Shown here: in pieces, positions 29,243-37,749 of the stretch
Layout of the letters: each line of letters opens with the position of its first letter
How positions within the stretch are numbered: position 1 is the first letter of the stretch
Assembly: GCF_018408575.1 (NCBI RefSeq)
Contig: NZ_AP023418.1
Span: 2,136,415-2,200,414 of the forward strand
DNA: 64,000 nucleotides
Direction: 5' to 3'
Source of the DNA: Vescimonas coprocola
GTDB lineage: Bacteria > Bacillota > Clostridia > Oscillospirales > Oscillospiraceae
The notes under the pieces: generated by a model
What the model saw: only the letters and a program-made list of their open reading frames with translations
Told to the model about the DNA's origin: nothing
Database searches by the model: none
Program-made: the position numbers and the translations under genes

Positions 29243-29274
29243 ATACCTAATTTCATAGTTTTTCGCTCTCCTTA
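29243..29274. repeat. Attachment site at the junction of elements 1 and 2
   Basis: A 32-base sequence beginning atacctaatttcatag and ending cgctctcctta, identical to 37750-37781. On the minus strand it is a ribosome binding site (AAGGAG) and ATGAAATTAGG, i.e. a copy of the ychF start, here leading into a 15-codon open frame that ends at a TAG. Confidence 0.88.
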
Positions 29275-29319
29275 AAAAGTCTTGATTTTCAAGGGTTTCC
29301 GGAATCCGGCGTGTTTGGC

Positions 29320-29578
29320 TTACGCCATTTTTACGCCATTTTCGCATGGACTTATATGCCAAGAAACCCTGCCTGATTCAAATTGCCGTACAGCCTGATC
29401 CAAGGATTCAGATGTGACATGGACGTATCTGTCCATCGTTGTTTTTATACTTGCGTGACCCAGCAGCTTTTGCAGCACTTTGGGCTGTACGCCGCATTCA
29501 ATCGCTCTTGTGGCGTAGGTATGGCGTAAAGCGTGCATACAGAATTTTTCGATTCCTACTTCGTCGCATAGAGAAAAG
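29320..29578 (-). pseudogene. C-terminal remnant of the element 2 integrase
   Basis: Encodes the last 80 or so residues of a tyrosine recombinase very similar to the intact one: [44 protein letters not shown], so His, Arg and the Tyr nucleophile remain, but the N-terminal 300 residues including the first catalytic Arg are gone. The deletion joins the coding sequence at about 29575 directly to the inverted repeat of the int promoter. The reading frame ends within the arm repeat (ENGVKMA, stop). Not functional alone. Confidence 0.9.
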
Positions 29579-29626
29579 AGCCTACTGCAACGACATAATT
29601 ATAGCAGATAGGTTCTTTTCTCTCAA
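29570..29626 (-). promoter_or_regulatory. int promoter in an inverted repeat (element 2)
   Basis: Minus strand TTGAGA (29621-29626), 17 bases, TATAAT (29598-29603). Arms AGAGAAAAGAGCCTACTGC (29570-29588) and its near complement (29604-29623) enclose the -10 exactly as in element 1, although the arm sequence differs. It now drives only the integrase remnant. Confidence 0.65.
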
Positions 29627-29653
29627 GCTGTTTTTACAAATTATCTTTTGCCG

Positions 29654-29857
29654 TCAGATCACCAGCTTTTGGCTGATGTACTCTTCAAACTCCCGGCGCT
29701 TGACCAGCTTTTTCGTCCTGACGAGCAAAACGAAGGGGCAGTTGGGCGCTCTCAGCATACTGTCGATCTTGTTGATGCCGATGTTGCTGTACTCCGCTGC
29801 TTCTCTGGCGGTCAGCGTCATTTTGTGGTGGATGGGGACGGTGAGGATGTTGTCCAT
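29654..29857 (-). CDS. xis: Excisionase (Tn916 Xis-like), element 2
   Basis: 67 residues from the ATG at 29857, preceded by AAAGGAG. MTLTAREAAEYSNIGINKID and KKLVKRREFEEYISQKLVI make it nearly the same as the excisionase of element 1 over most of its length, so it may act on either element. It is the only apparently intact recombination gene left in element 2. Confidence 0.88.
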   Translation of the reverse strand: MDNILTVPIHHKMTLTAREAAEYSNIGINKIDSMLRAPNCPFVLLVRTKKLVKRREFEEYISQKLVI

Positions 29858-30084
29858 GGAAATGTCTCCTTTCGTGGTGCTTAACCAACGGACACATTTT
29901 CCGGTTTTGTCCGAAAAATTTTTTAGGTCGAAGGAGCGAGGTCTGCGCTTTTGCTCCAAAAGGTCCTTTCACTATTCAACGGGCAGAATGAATCGAGGTG
30001 TCACGGTTTTGCCTCACGAGTGTTTGCCTCTCACTTTACAACGGACAAAATTCTTGCAAATTAGGGGGTAGCGCAAAAAATTTT

Positions 30085-30315
30085 CCTTCCATAGCGAAAG
30101 CGGCAGATATGGCGATTCGAAAAGCCACAAAGCATATTGCAAAAACTCCTGGAGGGGTTGTGTTACAGTGCACAGGATCCATCAATACCGATGAGCTTAT
30201 ACGCATTGTAGATGATAGAGCAGTTCGCAGCGTGGTTAGCACTGGGTTCGGTTTTGATGTGATTGCATTGGAAGAAAACGGTTCTCTCCTATTCGCACGA
30301 AGGTATAAAAAATGA
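30085..30315 (+). pseudogene. Possible gene fragment of unknown type
   Basis: An open frame with protein-like composition (KAADMAIRKATKHIAKTPGG, VVLQCTGSINTDELIRIVDD, RSVVSTGFGFDVIALEENGS) ends at 30315. There is no good start codon or ribosome binding site, and upstream residues look random. Probably the C-terminal piece of a larger gene. I do not recognise the family. Confidence 0.35.
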
Positions 30316-30561
30316 GCCGCCCCCCCTCCAGTAACGGGAAGAGGTTCGGCTCGAAAAACGGAAACACGAGTTTCCTCACTGTCAGTATATGCAATTCCCG
30401 AAAAAAGTCAAGAGGGATTTTGTGATGAATGTTGAAATCGCCGAATAACACACGGACATGTTTTTGCCTTTTGTCCGGAAAAAGATGCGCAATATTTTCA
30501 AAAAGCCCTCTACTACACAGCGGACATTTTCTGCCGTTTTTTAAGTATCGGAGAAGAAAAA

Positions 30562-30685
30562 ATGTCCCCGCTTTCGAAAAAGCGGGGACATCACGATCTG
30601 CGAATATTGAGATTTGAGAGAACGGCAAGCACAGCCGCTGTCCGGACACACGGCGATTTTGGGAGTATCCCAAGCCCTTTGCATT
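30562..30685. other. oriT-like conserved module of element 2, with a terminator hairpin
   Basis: Starts with a perfect 13-bp stem ATGTCCCCGCTTT/AAAGCGGGGACAT (30562-30591) that on the minus strand is followed by TTTTTTCTT, so it also ends transcription. Then GAGATTTGAGAGAACGGCAA, GCACAGCCGCTGTCCGGACA and tttgggagtatcccaagccc, aligned with the element 1 module at 20216-20383. Confidence 0.5.
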
Positions 30686-30729
30686 TGGCATACAGCCCGA
30701 TGCTCAGAAGGTATCCGATTATGAATCAT

Positions 30730-31911
30730 TCAGTGCCGGGCGCTTGCTTTCTTCATGAACTCCAGATAAAGACTGTACAGCACGGCGCAGACGGGAACGC
30801 TGAACAGCATCCCTAAGATGCCGAATGCTTCGCCGCCGATCGTAACAGCCATCAACACCAACAGTCCGGGAAGCCCAACGGACTTACCGACCACCTTGGG
30901 ATAAATCAGGTTGCCCTCCACCTGCTGCAAAACGAGCAAAAAGAGAATGAACCACAGAGCCTTGCCGGGTTCTGCCAGCAGGATCAAAAACGCACCAAGA
31001 CCGCCGCCGAGCCATGCGCCGAAAATCGGCACCAGCGCAGTAACAGCCACAAACGCCGAGACCGCACCGGCATACGGGATCCCAAGGATCAGCATTCCAA
31101 AGAAGCACAGAACGCCGATGATGACCGCTTCGGTAAGCTGACCGCTGACAAAATTTGTGAAGGTCTGGTTGGTCAGAGAGGCGATACTCAGCAGCCGCTG
31201 CGCCTTCTTTTGCGGAAGGACTGTCACAACGAGCTTTTTCAAATGTGCTGCGACGACTTCCTTCTTTGCAAGCAGATACAGCGCAAAGACAAGTCCCAAG
31301 AGAACGTCCACCAAAACGGATAGGACGGAGGTTGCCGCACCCCACGTCACGGTGAGGATGCCGCTTCCCTCGTCGCTGATCAAGGCGGTGAGCTTCTCGA
31401 TCAACAGGTCAGAGTCTATGGTGTATTCGGGCAGGACAATCTTATATTTTGCGGCAAACTGGACAACGCCTGTCCACCACCGCCCGATCTCCTCCACATA
31501 GAGCGGAATGTTTTGGACAAACTCTTCGCCGGATTCCCGCAGGCTGGGGATCATCATAAACACCACGGCAAACAGAATTCCAAAGACAAGTACGGTGCTT
31601 GCTGTCAGGCACACAGGGCGGACCAGCTTTGCAGGAGCTTTGCGGCACACCTTGTTCCAGCAGCACTCCAACGGTCGAAGGACTACGTTGATCAAAAAAG
31701 CAATCGCGCCGCCGATCAGAAACGGAGTGAACAGCGCAAGCACCTTGCCGAGAAACCGCAAAACAGCGTCAAGGTTTACCAGCGCCCATGCGAATACGAT
31801 CAGCAGCACCAGCGTGCGGGCAATATAGCGAATGATCGTCTGCCACTTGCTTCCCTGCGGTGCGGGATTCTCGTTTCTGTCACTGGCTGTGTTTTGTGGT
31901 TTTTTCTCCAT
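30730..31911 (-). CDS. AI-2E family transporter
   Basis: 393 residues from the ATG at 31911 (AAAGGAAA upstream). About eight hydrophobic segments, with the family's long central extracytoplasmic-like helix region and the C-terminal signatures LVPIFGAWLGGGLGAFLILL, VEGNLIYPKVVGKSVGLPGL and GILGMLFSVPVCAVLYSLYL. Members include the proposed AI-2 exporter TqsA and Na+/H+ antiporters of halophiles, so in this cation-handling operon an ion role is at least as likely as signal export. Last gene of the operon; 32 bases after the TrkA start-stop region. Confidence 0.88.
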   Translation of the reverse strand: MEKKPQNTASDRNENPAPQGSKWQTIIRYIARTLVLLIVFAWALVNLDAVLRFLGKVLALFTPFLIGGAIAFLINVVLRPLECCWNKVCRKAPAKLVRPVCLTASTVLVFGILFAVVFMMIPSLRESGEEFVQNIPLYVEEIGRWWTGVVQFAAKYKIVLPEYTIDSDLLIEKLTALISDEGSGILTVTWGAATSVLSVLVDVLLGLVFALYLLAKKEVVAAHLKKLVVTVLPQKKAQRLLSIASLTNQTFTNFVSGQLTEAVIIGVLCFFGMLILGIPYAGAVSAFVAVTALVPIFGAWLGGGLGAFLILLAEPGKALWFILFLLVLQQVEGNLIYPKVVGKSVGLPGLLVLMAVTIGGEAFGILGMLFSVPVCAVLYSLYLEFMKKASARH

Positions 31912-31943
31912 GTATTTCCTTTCCGTTGGTATGGGGAGTCCCG

Positions 31944-32591
31944 TCAAATCCGGAAGCACTTTTGCAGGGCTTTATACTCACCCAACGCCAAAATCGTAAT
32001 GTCATCGGACAATATAGTGTCCGGCGTAACGGAAACATCCGTTTTTCCGGCTCGTTTGATGCCAAGAATGTTGATGCCAAACTTTCTGCGGATATCCAGC
32101 TCACCAACGCTTTTCCCGATCCACGCCTCCGGCACCTGCACTTCAAAGATGGCGTGCTGCTCGTCGATCTCTATGTAGTCGAAAATATGGTCGGCAGTGA
32201 ATCGGATCGCCGCCCATTTTGCCACCTGTTTTTCCGGGTAGACTATATGGTCTGCACCGTTGCGAAGCAGAAACTTTGCCTGCACATCACGCTCGGCACG
32301 GGATACCACGCATTTGGCACCCAGTTCCTTCAGCAGCGAGGTGGTTTCCAGCGAGTTCTGAAAATTACCGCTGATGGTCACAAAACAAACATCAAAATTT
32401 CCGATACCCAGCGAACGCAGAAACTCCGCATTGGTGCTGTCGCCGATCTGTGCGTTGGTGACAAACGGAAGCACATCGTTGACCCGTTCCTCATTGGTAT
32501 CGACTGCCATGACCTGATGCCCCAGTTGAGAGAGCTGCATGGCGATATGCCGCCCGAAGCGGCCTGCTCCGATCAATAAAACATTTTTCAT
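31944..32591 (-). CDS. trkA: TrkA/KtrA-family potassium channel regulator
   Basis: 215 residues: one RCK unit. N-terminal Rossmann domain with nucleotide-binding MKNVLLIGAGRFGRHIAMQL and the acidic end of beta-2 (VMAVDTNEERV), then a TrkA_C domain (VPEAWIGKSVGELDIRRKFG, GINILGIKR). It forms the cytoplasmic gating ring that binds NAD(H)/ATP and controls the TrkH-type channel encoded 19 bases upstream. Confidence 0.93.
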   Translation of the reverse strand: MKNVLLIGAGRFGRHIAMQLSQLGHQVMAVDTNEERVNDVLPFVTNAQIGDSTNAEFLRSLGIGNFDVCFVTISGNFQNSLETTSLLKELGAKCVVSRAERDVQAKFLLRNGADHIVYPEKQVAKWAAIRFTADHIFDYIEIDEQHAIFEVQVPEAWIGKSVGELDIRRKFGINILGIKRAGKTDVSVTPDTILSDDITILALGEYKALQKCFRI

Positions 32592-32610
32592 GGGATAGAT
32601 GCTCCTTTAC

Positions 32611-33954
32611 TTATCCAATCATGATTCTTTCCTGCGGCAGCTTTGCGTTGCCGGTTTTTTTGCTGGACACCGCTGCATAAATGAGTGTAAGCCCGCCGAC
32701 CCTGCCCAGATACATCAGCGCGATCAATACCACCTGCGAGGGAATATGCAGCTGCGGCGTAATACCCAATGTCAGTCCAACCGTGCCTACCGCCGACGCT
32801 GCTTCATACAGGCAGGAGGACAGCGGGAGATTTTCATACACGCTGATAAAAACGCCTCCGCCAAAGAACAGCGCAAGGTACATCGTCAGGACGGTTGCGG
32901 CGGTTTTGACGGCGCTGCCATCGACTCTGCGCCCAAAGAATTGGGCGCTGTCCCGCTGGCGGAAGGTTGCGGCAGCATTGGAAAGCAGAACTGCCAGCGT
33001 GGTGGTTTTCATGCCGCCTGCCGTAGACCCAGGAGAGCCACCAATGAGCATCAGAAGGATCATCACGCCCAGCGATGCACCGGACATGGCGGGTAGATCG
33101 ACTGTGTTGAAGCCCGCCGTTCTCGGCGTGACCGATTGGAACAGGGCTGCCTGAACCCGCGCTCCGAGGGGAAGGGCATCAAAGTCCACAAAGAAGAAAA
33201 ACAGCGCCGGAAGGACGATCAGCGTGAGTGTCGTAACGAGAATGACCTTACTTTGCATTCGATAACGGTGAAACCGCCACTTGTTTTCAAAGATGTCATC
33301 CCACGTCAGAAATCCGATGCCGCCGGTTATGATCAGCAGCATGACCGTGATATTGATCACCGGATTTTGGACATAACCGGTGAGAGAGGGATACAGGTTA
33401 TGGTTCGTTCCCAGAATGTCAAACCCTGCGTTGCAAAAGGCGGAGATGGAATGGAATACCGCTATCCAGACGCCACGCCATCCGTAGTCCCGGCAAAACA
33501 CCGGCAGCATGGCGAGCGCACCGATCAGTTCGATCAGAAATGTCCCTCGCAGGATGAACCGTGTCAGCCGGACGATCCCTCCGACCTTTGGCGCTGAGAT
33601 GGCGTCCTGCATGGTGCTGCGCTGCATCAGAGAGATCCTTCGCCCGGACAGCAGCGCAAACGATGCCGCCACAGTGACAACACCGAGCCCGCCTATCTGA
33701 ATCAGCGTCAGGATCACCGTCTGGCCAAAGACCGACCAATAGCTGCCGGTATCCTGCACCACAAGACCCGTCACGCAGACGGCAGAGGTTGCAGTGAAAA
33801 GCGCTTCATGAAATGGCGTTACGCACCCGGCTGTTGTGGAAAGCGGCAGCATCAGCAGCAGCGCTCCGAGCAGAATGACCCCAGCAAAGCCCAATATGAT
33901 AATTTGAAAAGACGAAAGGCGGCGCTTTCTGCAAACCATTTCTTCCGACATCAT
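32611..33954 (-). CDS. trkH: TrkH/KtrB-family potassium uptake protein
   Basis: 447 residues from the ATG at 33954, six bases after AAGGGG. A K+ translocating subunit of the Trk/Ktr superfamily with four pore-loop repeats: TATSAVCVTGLVVQDTG, FHSISAFCNAGFDILG, FQSVTPRTAGFNTVDL, and AASAVGTVGLTLGITPQ, each with the conserved Gly of the selectivity filter. With TrkA it gives low-affinity, regulated potassium uptake. Third in order after the CNNM/CBS gene. Confidence 0.94.
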   Translation of the reverse strand: MMSEEMVCRKRRLSSFQIIILGFAGVILLGALLLMLPLSTTAGCVTPFHEALFTATSAVCVTGLVVQDTGSYWSVFGQTVILTLIQIGGLGVVTVAASFALLSGRRISLMQRSTMQDAISAPKVGGIVRLTRFILRGTFLIELIGALAMLPVFCRDYGWRGVWIAVFHSISAFCNAGFDILGTNHNLYPSLTGYVQNPVINITVMLLIITGGIGFLTWDDIFENKWRFHRYRMQSKVILVTTLTLIVLPALFFFFVDFDALPLGARVQAALFQSVTPRTAGFNTVDLPAMSGASLGVMILLMLIGGSPGSTAGGMKTTTLAVLLSNAAATFRQRDSAQFFGRRVDGSAVKTAATVLTMYLALFFGGGVFISVYENLPLSSCLYEAASAVGTVGLTLGITPQLHIPSQVVLIALMYLGRVGGLTLIYAAVSSKKTGNAKLPQERIMIG

Positions 33955-33983
33955 CCTCACCCCTTATGAATCGTGCGATCGCT

Positions 33984-35234
33984 TTATTGTTCGCAGGCCA
34001 AACAGACGCCACATTGCCTGACTGTGATGAAGGATACCCTGTACGCACTTAGATCGGAGACCGTGATCTCCAAATTCTGAGCGGTAAAGGAATCGCCCTT
34101 ACTGGGGACTCTATTCAGCTGCTCCATGACCCAGCCGCCGACGGAAACACTGTCCGATTCCAGCTTGACGCCAAAGAATTCCATAAAATCCTCCAAGCTG
34201 ACGGAGCAGTCCACACGGTAGGTATTCTCGTCCAGCTTTTCAAAATCTTCTTCCACCTCGTCGTGTTCGTCCCAAATTTCACCGACCAGTTCTTCCAGAA
34301 TATCCTCCATCGTAACAATACCAAGCGTTCCGCCAAAATCATCTACGACTACGGCGACATGGGACTTCTGATGCTGGAGCATTTTCAAAATATCCCGGAT
34401 CTTCGTGTGCTGATAGACAAACAGCGGCTCCGTCATGATCTCCGCAATAGGCTGATCCGTCATCTTGCCGCTGATATAGAAGTCCTTCTGATGAAGAACA
34501 CCAACGATCTGATCGATGGTATCCCGGTAGACCAGCAGACGGGAAAAGCGGGACTGCGTAAAGGCTCTGGCAATTTCCTCATGGCTTTCGCCGATGTCCA
34601 CGGCCTCCAAGTCGATTCGATGGGTCAAAATTTCTGCCGCCGTCAGGTCACGGAACTCAAGAGCATTGCGCAGCAGCTCGCCCTCGTTTTCGTCAATGCC
34701 GCCGTCCTGCGCCATATCCTCCATGAAAAGAAGCAGTTCCTCGTGGGACATTTTGGTGTTGTCGTCCGTCTTGAAGAAACGGGAAACCAGCTTTTTCCAC
34801 AGGGAGAACAGGAAGTTCAGTGGCGTCAGCACCCATATCCAGAGCCGGATAAAGGGCGCACTGAACATGGCAAAGCGTTCCGGCGTGTCCTTTGCAACGC
34901 TTTTGGGGGTGATCTCACCGAAAATCAAAACAACGATCGTTACGACGACCGTAGAAACCGTCGCACCCATGTCGCCGTAAAGTCCGACGAACAGAAGTGT
35001 GCCGATAGACGCCACCATGATATTGACGATATTGTTGCCGATCAGGATGGTGGAGATCAGCTTGTCATAATCTTCGGACAGCTTGAGCGCCAGCGCTGCC
35101 CGCTTGTTTCCATTGTCCGCCAACACCTTGAGGCGGGTCTTATTCAGAGACGAGAATGCCGTTTCTGTGGCGCTGAAATAGGCGGACATGGCGATGCAGG
35201 CCACCATTGCGAAAATGCTTCCAAAATAATTCAT
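33984..35234 (-). CDS. CNNM/CBS-domain transporter (hemolysin C / CorC family)
   Basis: 416 residues. An N-terminal CNNM (DUF21) membrane domain (MSAYFSATETAFSSLNKTRL, ILIGNNIVNIMVASIGTLLF) is followed by a CBS pair (about 205-335; MTEPLFVYQHTKIRDILKML, GGTLGIVTMEDILEELVGEI) and a C-terminal CorC_HlyC domain (YRVDCSVSLEDFMEFFGVKL). Relatives act in Mg2+ or Co2+ efflux and metal homeostasis; the hemolysin label is historical. First gene of the cation operon, with AAAGGAG before its start. Confidence 0.92.
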   Translation of the reverse strand: MNYFGSIFAMVACIAMSAYFSATETAFSSLNKTRLKVLADNGNKRAALALKLSEDYDKLISTILIGNNIVNIMVASIGTLLFVGLYGDMGATVSTVVVTIVVLIFGEITPKSVAKDTPERFAMFSAPFIRLWIWVLTPLNFLFSLWKKLVSRFFKTDDNTKMSHEELLLFMEDMAQDGGIDENEGELLRNALEFRDLTAAEILTHRIDLEAVDIGESHEEIARAFTQSRFSRLLVYRDTIDQIVGVLHQKDFYISGKMTDQPIAEIMTEPLFVYQHTKIRDILKMLQHQKSHVAVVVDDFGGTLGIVTMEDILEELVGEIWDEHDEVEEDFEKLDENTYRVDCSVSLEDFMEFFGVKLESDSVSVGGWVMEQLNRVPSKGDSFTAQNLEITVSDLSAYRVSFITVRQCGVCLACEQ

Positions 35235-35485
35235 TTCAGACTCCTTTATGTTCTGTTCATACGATCATTTCATGCAAAAAGACACACCTATACCCGATAC
35301 CGCAGCAAAGGGCGTAGATATGCCACATACGAACAGACCATATAAGAGCAGTTACCGTTATCGTCGCTACTGTCATTTTCCACGGATTTCTTTCTCCTTT
35401 TCGCTGTGTGCTTATATGATAGCATTTTCCCGGTGTAGATTCGGTAAAGAAACGAGTGCGGCGCAATATCCTCCTGTGAGAAATC

Positions 35486-35514
35486 TTGAAGCGCTTCCGC
35501 TTATGCGATATAAT
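35486..35514 (+). promoter_or_regulatory. Promoter of the two-component system
   Basis: TTGAAG (35486-35491), 17 bases, TATAAT (35509-35514). The interval 35235-35622 between the divergent units holds no gene I can support. A weaker minus-strand match (TCTACA-17-TATAAG near 35411-35440) may serve the transporter operon. Confidence 0.7.
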
Positions 35515-35622
35515 AACTGCTGGCAGTTATTTATACCACTGGATTTAAGCCGTTTTTCTCCCGGGCTTCGCCCGAAACCGAAAAGCATGGCGTATGATAC
35601 CGCAATAAATTTCAGGAGAAGC

Positions 35623-36687
35623 ATGATGAAGAATCGACAGCGACAAAAGGACACTCTATTTTCGATCCTTATTTTTTGCAGTGCCTTTGCCGTCAATTTG
35701 CTGATTCAGAAGCTCTTTACCATGCAGACGCTGGTACCCATGATCTTTGTGTTCGGCGTGTTTTTGATCTCGCTGAAAACCCACGGGTATTGCTATGGCA
35801 TCACTTCGGCAATTGTCAGCGTATTTGCGGTGAATTTTGCCTTTACCTATCCCTATTATGTCTTCGACTTTTTCGTGGGGGAAAGCATCTTATCTGCCGT
35901 CATTATGCTGGCAGTTGCCGTTTTCACCAGTACGCTGAACAGCCGCATTCGGGATCAGGAAAAGCTGCGGACGGAGAATGAAAAAGAGAGAATGCGGGGC
36001 AATCTGCTGCGGGCGATTTCCCATGATCTGCGCACACCACTCACCTCTATATACGGGTCCTCCTCCACGCTGATCTCCAAGTATGATGCGCTGCCAAAGG
36101 AGCAGCAGCTCAAGCTGTTGGGAGAAATTCAGGAGGACAGCGAATGGCTCATCCGCATGGTTGAAAATCTTCTGTCGGTTACAAGAATCGACGGTGCGAA
36201 AGTGGAAGTCGTGAAGACACCCACGGTTCTGGATGAGCTGATCGACTCGGTTCTCATGAAGTTTTCCAAAAAGTATCCGAATCAGAAGGTCATCACACAG
36301 ATACCGGAGGAATTTGTGGACATTCCCATGGATTCGCTCCTTATTGAGCAGGTACTGCTGAATCTTCTGGAAAATGCCGTATTCCACGCAAAAGGCATGA
36401 CGGAGCTGACGCTTTCCGTTTCTCTTGTGGGGGATAAGGCGGTATTTGAGGTTGCCGACAACGGCTGCGGCATCCCGGATGATGCACTTCAAAAGATTTT
36501 CACCGGAAGTTATGAAAAGTCCGCCGCACCGGTGGACGGAACCCGCAGCAATATGGGGATCGGACTATCCGTGTGCGCCGCCATCGTCAAGGCGCACGGC
36601 AGCGAGATCACTGCGGAAAATAGGAAGGGCGGCGGTGCGGTATTCCGCTTTGCTCTGGAAAGAGGGGGTGAGGACGATGGGCAATAA
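35623..36687 (+). CDS. KdpD-like sensor histidine kinase lacking the UspA/KdpD N-terminal domains
   Basis: 354 residues from the ATG at 35623 (CAGGAG upstream). Four N-terminal hydrophobic segments (DUF4118-like: LFSILIFCSAFAVNLLIQKL through ILSAVIMLAVAVFTSTLNS) lead to a HisKA domain with the phosphoacceptor in ISHDLRTPLTSIYGSSSTL and an HATPase domain with N box NLLENAVFHAK, G1 VADNGCGIPDDALQ and G2 GIGLSVCAAIVKAHG. Full KdpD is near 900 residues; only its membrane and kinase half is present, a common arrangement in Firmicutes. It overlaps the response-regulator gene by 11 bases. Confidence 0.9.
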   Translation: MMKNRQRQKDTLFSILIFCSAFAVNLLIQKLFTMQTLVPMIFVFGVFLISLKTHGYCYGITSAIVSVFAVNFAFTYPYYVFDFFVGESILSAVIMLAVAVFTSTLNSRIRDQEKLRTENEKERMRGNLLRAISHDLRTPLTSIYGSSSTLISKYDALPKEQQLKLLGEIQEDSEWLIRMVENLLSVTRIDGAKVEVVKTPTVLDELIDSVLMKFSKKYPNQKVITQIPEEFVDIPMDSLLIEQVLLNLLENAVFHAKGMTELTLSVSLVGDKAVFEVADNGCGIPDDALQKIFTGSYEKSAAPVDGTRSNMGIGLSVCAAIVKAHGSEITAENRKGGGAVFRFALERGGEDDGQ

Positions 36688-37390
36688 CAAGTACAAAATT
36701 CTGATCGTAGAGGACGAGGCCAACATCCGAAGCTTTATCAAAGCCAATCTGGAAACCAGCGACTATCAGGTGCTCTGTGCGGAAACCTGCGAGCTTGGCA
36801 TGATGATGTATGCCTCCCATCATCCGGACCTCATCGTTCTGGATCTCGGTCTGCCGGACAGAGATGGTATGAGTCTGATTCAAGAGGTGCGAAAGACGGA
36901 CACTGTACCCATCATTGTGCTCTCCGCCCGTTCCAACGAGAGGGACAAGGTGGAGGCGTTGGATCTGGGGGCGAATGATTATATCACCAAGCCCTTTGGC
37001 ACGGAGGAATTGCTGGCTCGCATCCGTGCCGTTCTCCGCAGCCATCGGCACAGCGAAGAGAAGGAAAGTTCCCCCGGCGGAAAATTCCAACTTCAGGACC
37101 TGCTGATCGACTATGATACGCGGCAGGTCTTTGTTGGCAAAGAGGAGATCGACCTGACCCAGACGGAATACAACATCATGGCGTTTCTCTCCGTTCACGC
37201 CGGAAAGGTGCTGACGTATGCCGCCATCATTCGGGCGGTCTGGGGGTATTCGGACTATGGCAGCGTCAAGAAGCTGCAAGTCAATATGAAGAACATCCGT
37301 AAGAAAATGGGCGTGACGCCCGGTGAAAAGCGCTACATCATCAATGAGCTTGGCGTCGGATACCGTATGCTGGCGGAGGATGAGGCATAG
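36677..37390 (+). CDS. KdpE-like OmpR-family response regulator
   Basis: 237 residues. Receiver domain with acidic pocket KILIVEDEANIRSF, phosphoacceptor Asp in DLIVLDLGLPDRDGMSLI, Thr/Ser switch IIVLSARS and Lys in DYITKPFG; winged-helix output with IDLTQTEYNIMAFLSVHAGK and GVGYRMLAEDE. It overlaps the kinase gene. No kdpFABC genes are in the window, so the likely targets are the divergent TrkH/TrkA operon; that is inference from position. Confidence 0.93.
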   Translation: MGNNKYKILIVEDEANIRSFIKANLETSDYQVLCAETCELGMMMYASHHPDLIVLDLGLPDRDGMSLIQEVRKTDTVPIIVLSARSNERDKVEALDLGANDYITKPFGTEELLARIRAVLRSHRHSEEKESSPGGKFQLQDLLIDYDTRQVFVGKEEIDLTQTEYNIMAFLSVHAGKVLTYAAIIRAVWGYSDYGSVKKLQVNMKNIRKKMGVTPGEKRYIINELGVGYRMLAEDEA

Positions 37391-37431
37391 CGCTGCCAAA
37401 GTTCTGCGCCGCTTGACAGGCGTGTACAATG

Positions 37432-37478
37432 CAAATGAGCTTTTTCCGTTTCTATATCAAACGGAGAAGGCTCATTTG
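37432..37478 (+). terminator. Terminator after the response regulator
   Basis: CAAATGAGC (37432-37440) pairs with GCTCATTTG (37470-37478), with an inner CCGTTT/AAACGG stem, followed by a short T-containing run. Nothing else is recognised up to the arm repeat at 37601. Confidence 0.65.
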
Positions 37479-37600
37479 TGTTTGGGGGATCAAAGGAGTG
37501 AAACGCCTTGTATCTCTCTGCGCCGGTGCGCAGGGCAACTTGAATATTCTTAGTAATGTTGCAGCAGGCGATTTTCGCAACTGCGTACCGCCGGTTCCTC

Positions 37601-37621
37601 TACGCCATTTTTACGCCATTT
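37601..37621. repeat. Integrase arm-type direct repeat, right end of element 2
   Basis: ACGCCAT-TTTT-ACGCCAT, the same G variant as at 29321-29341 and 130 bases from the core, as in element 1. Confidence 0.7.
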
Positions 37622-37749
37622 CTGCGTGGGGATGCGTAGGGAAATAGGAACTTTTATGTTTTGACTTCATCCGAAAATGCCTGTCCTATCAAACCTTATC
37701 GGCATTTGTGCGTTTGCGGAGAGTTTCAGAAACAGGCTCGCTTTCGACA

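Larger units (their letters stand above)
16251..29274. mobile_element. Element 1: integrative, probably mobilisable element with defence cargo, inserted at the ychF start
   Basis: About 13 kb between attachment cores at 16251-16266 and 29243-29274. Both ends carry the same arm-type direct repeat, ACACCAT-TTTT-ACACCAT, at 16333-16353 and 29094-29114, some 67 and 130 bases from the cores. Order from the integrase end: int, xis, DnaC-like, RepA-like, small conserved protein, mobC, an oriT-like region, then the defence genes on the opposite strand and a DUF4143 ATPase. A relaxase is missing, so transfer would need help in trans. Whether it still excises cannot be read from the sequence. Confidence 0.85.
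29858..30729. other. Largely non-coding region of element 2 with decayed leaders
   Basis: Holds several variants of the ACTTTACAACGGACA leader (about 29885, 29965, 30032, 30450, 30525), a short open frame, and the oriT-like module. In element 1 the equivalent interval carries the DnaC-like, RepA-like and mobC genes, so this looks like a region from which the replication and mobilisation genes were deleted. Confidence 0.55.

Noticed and set aside
20084..30540. Repeated ACTTTACAACGGACA sequences as a possible CRISPR array
   Set aside because: Only scattered imperfect copies with irregular spacing, no cas genes; better explained as gene leaders.
35257..35376. 39-codon minus-strand frame between the two cation units, hydrophobic
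   Set aside because: Considered as a KdpF-like small membrane peptide, but no properly spaced ribosome binding site and the composition is not convincing.
30730..37390. A complete Kdp system
   Set aside because: Kinase and regulator resemble KdpD/KdpE, but kdpF, A, B and C are absent; the transport genes are Trk type.
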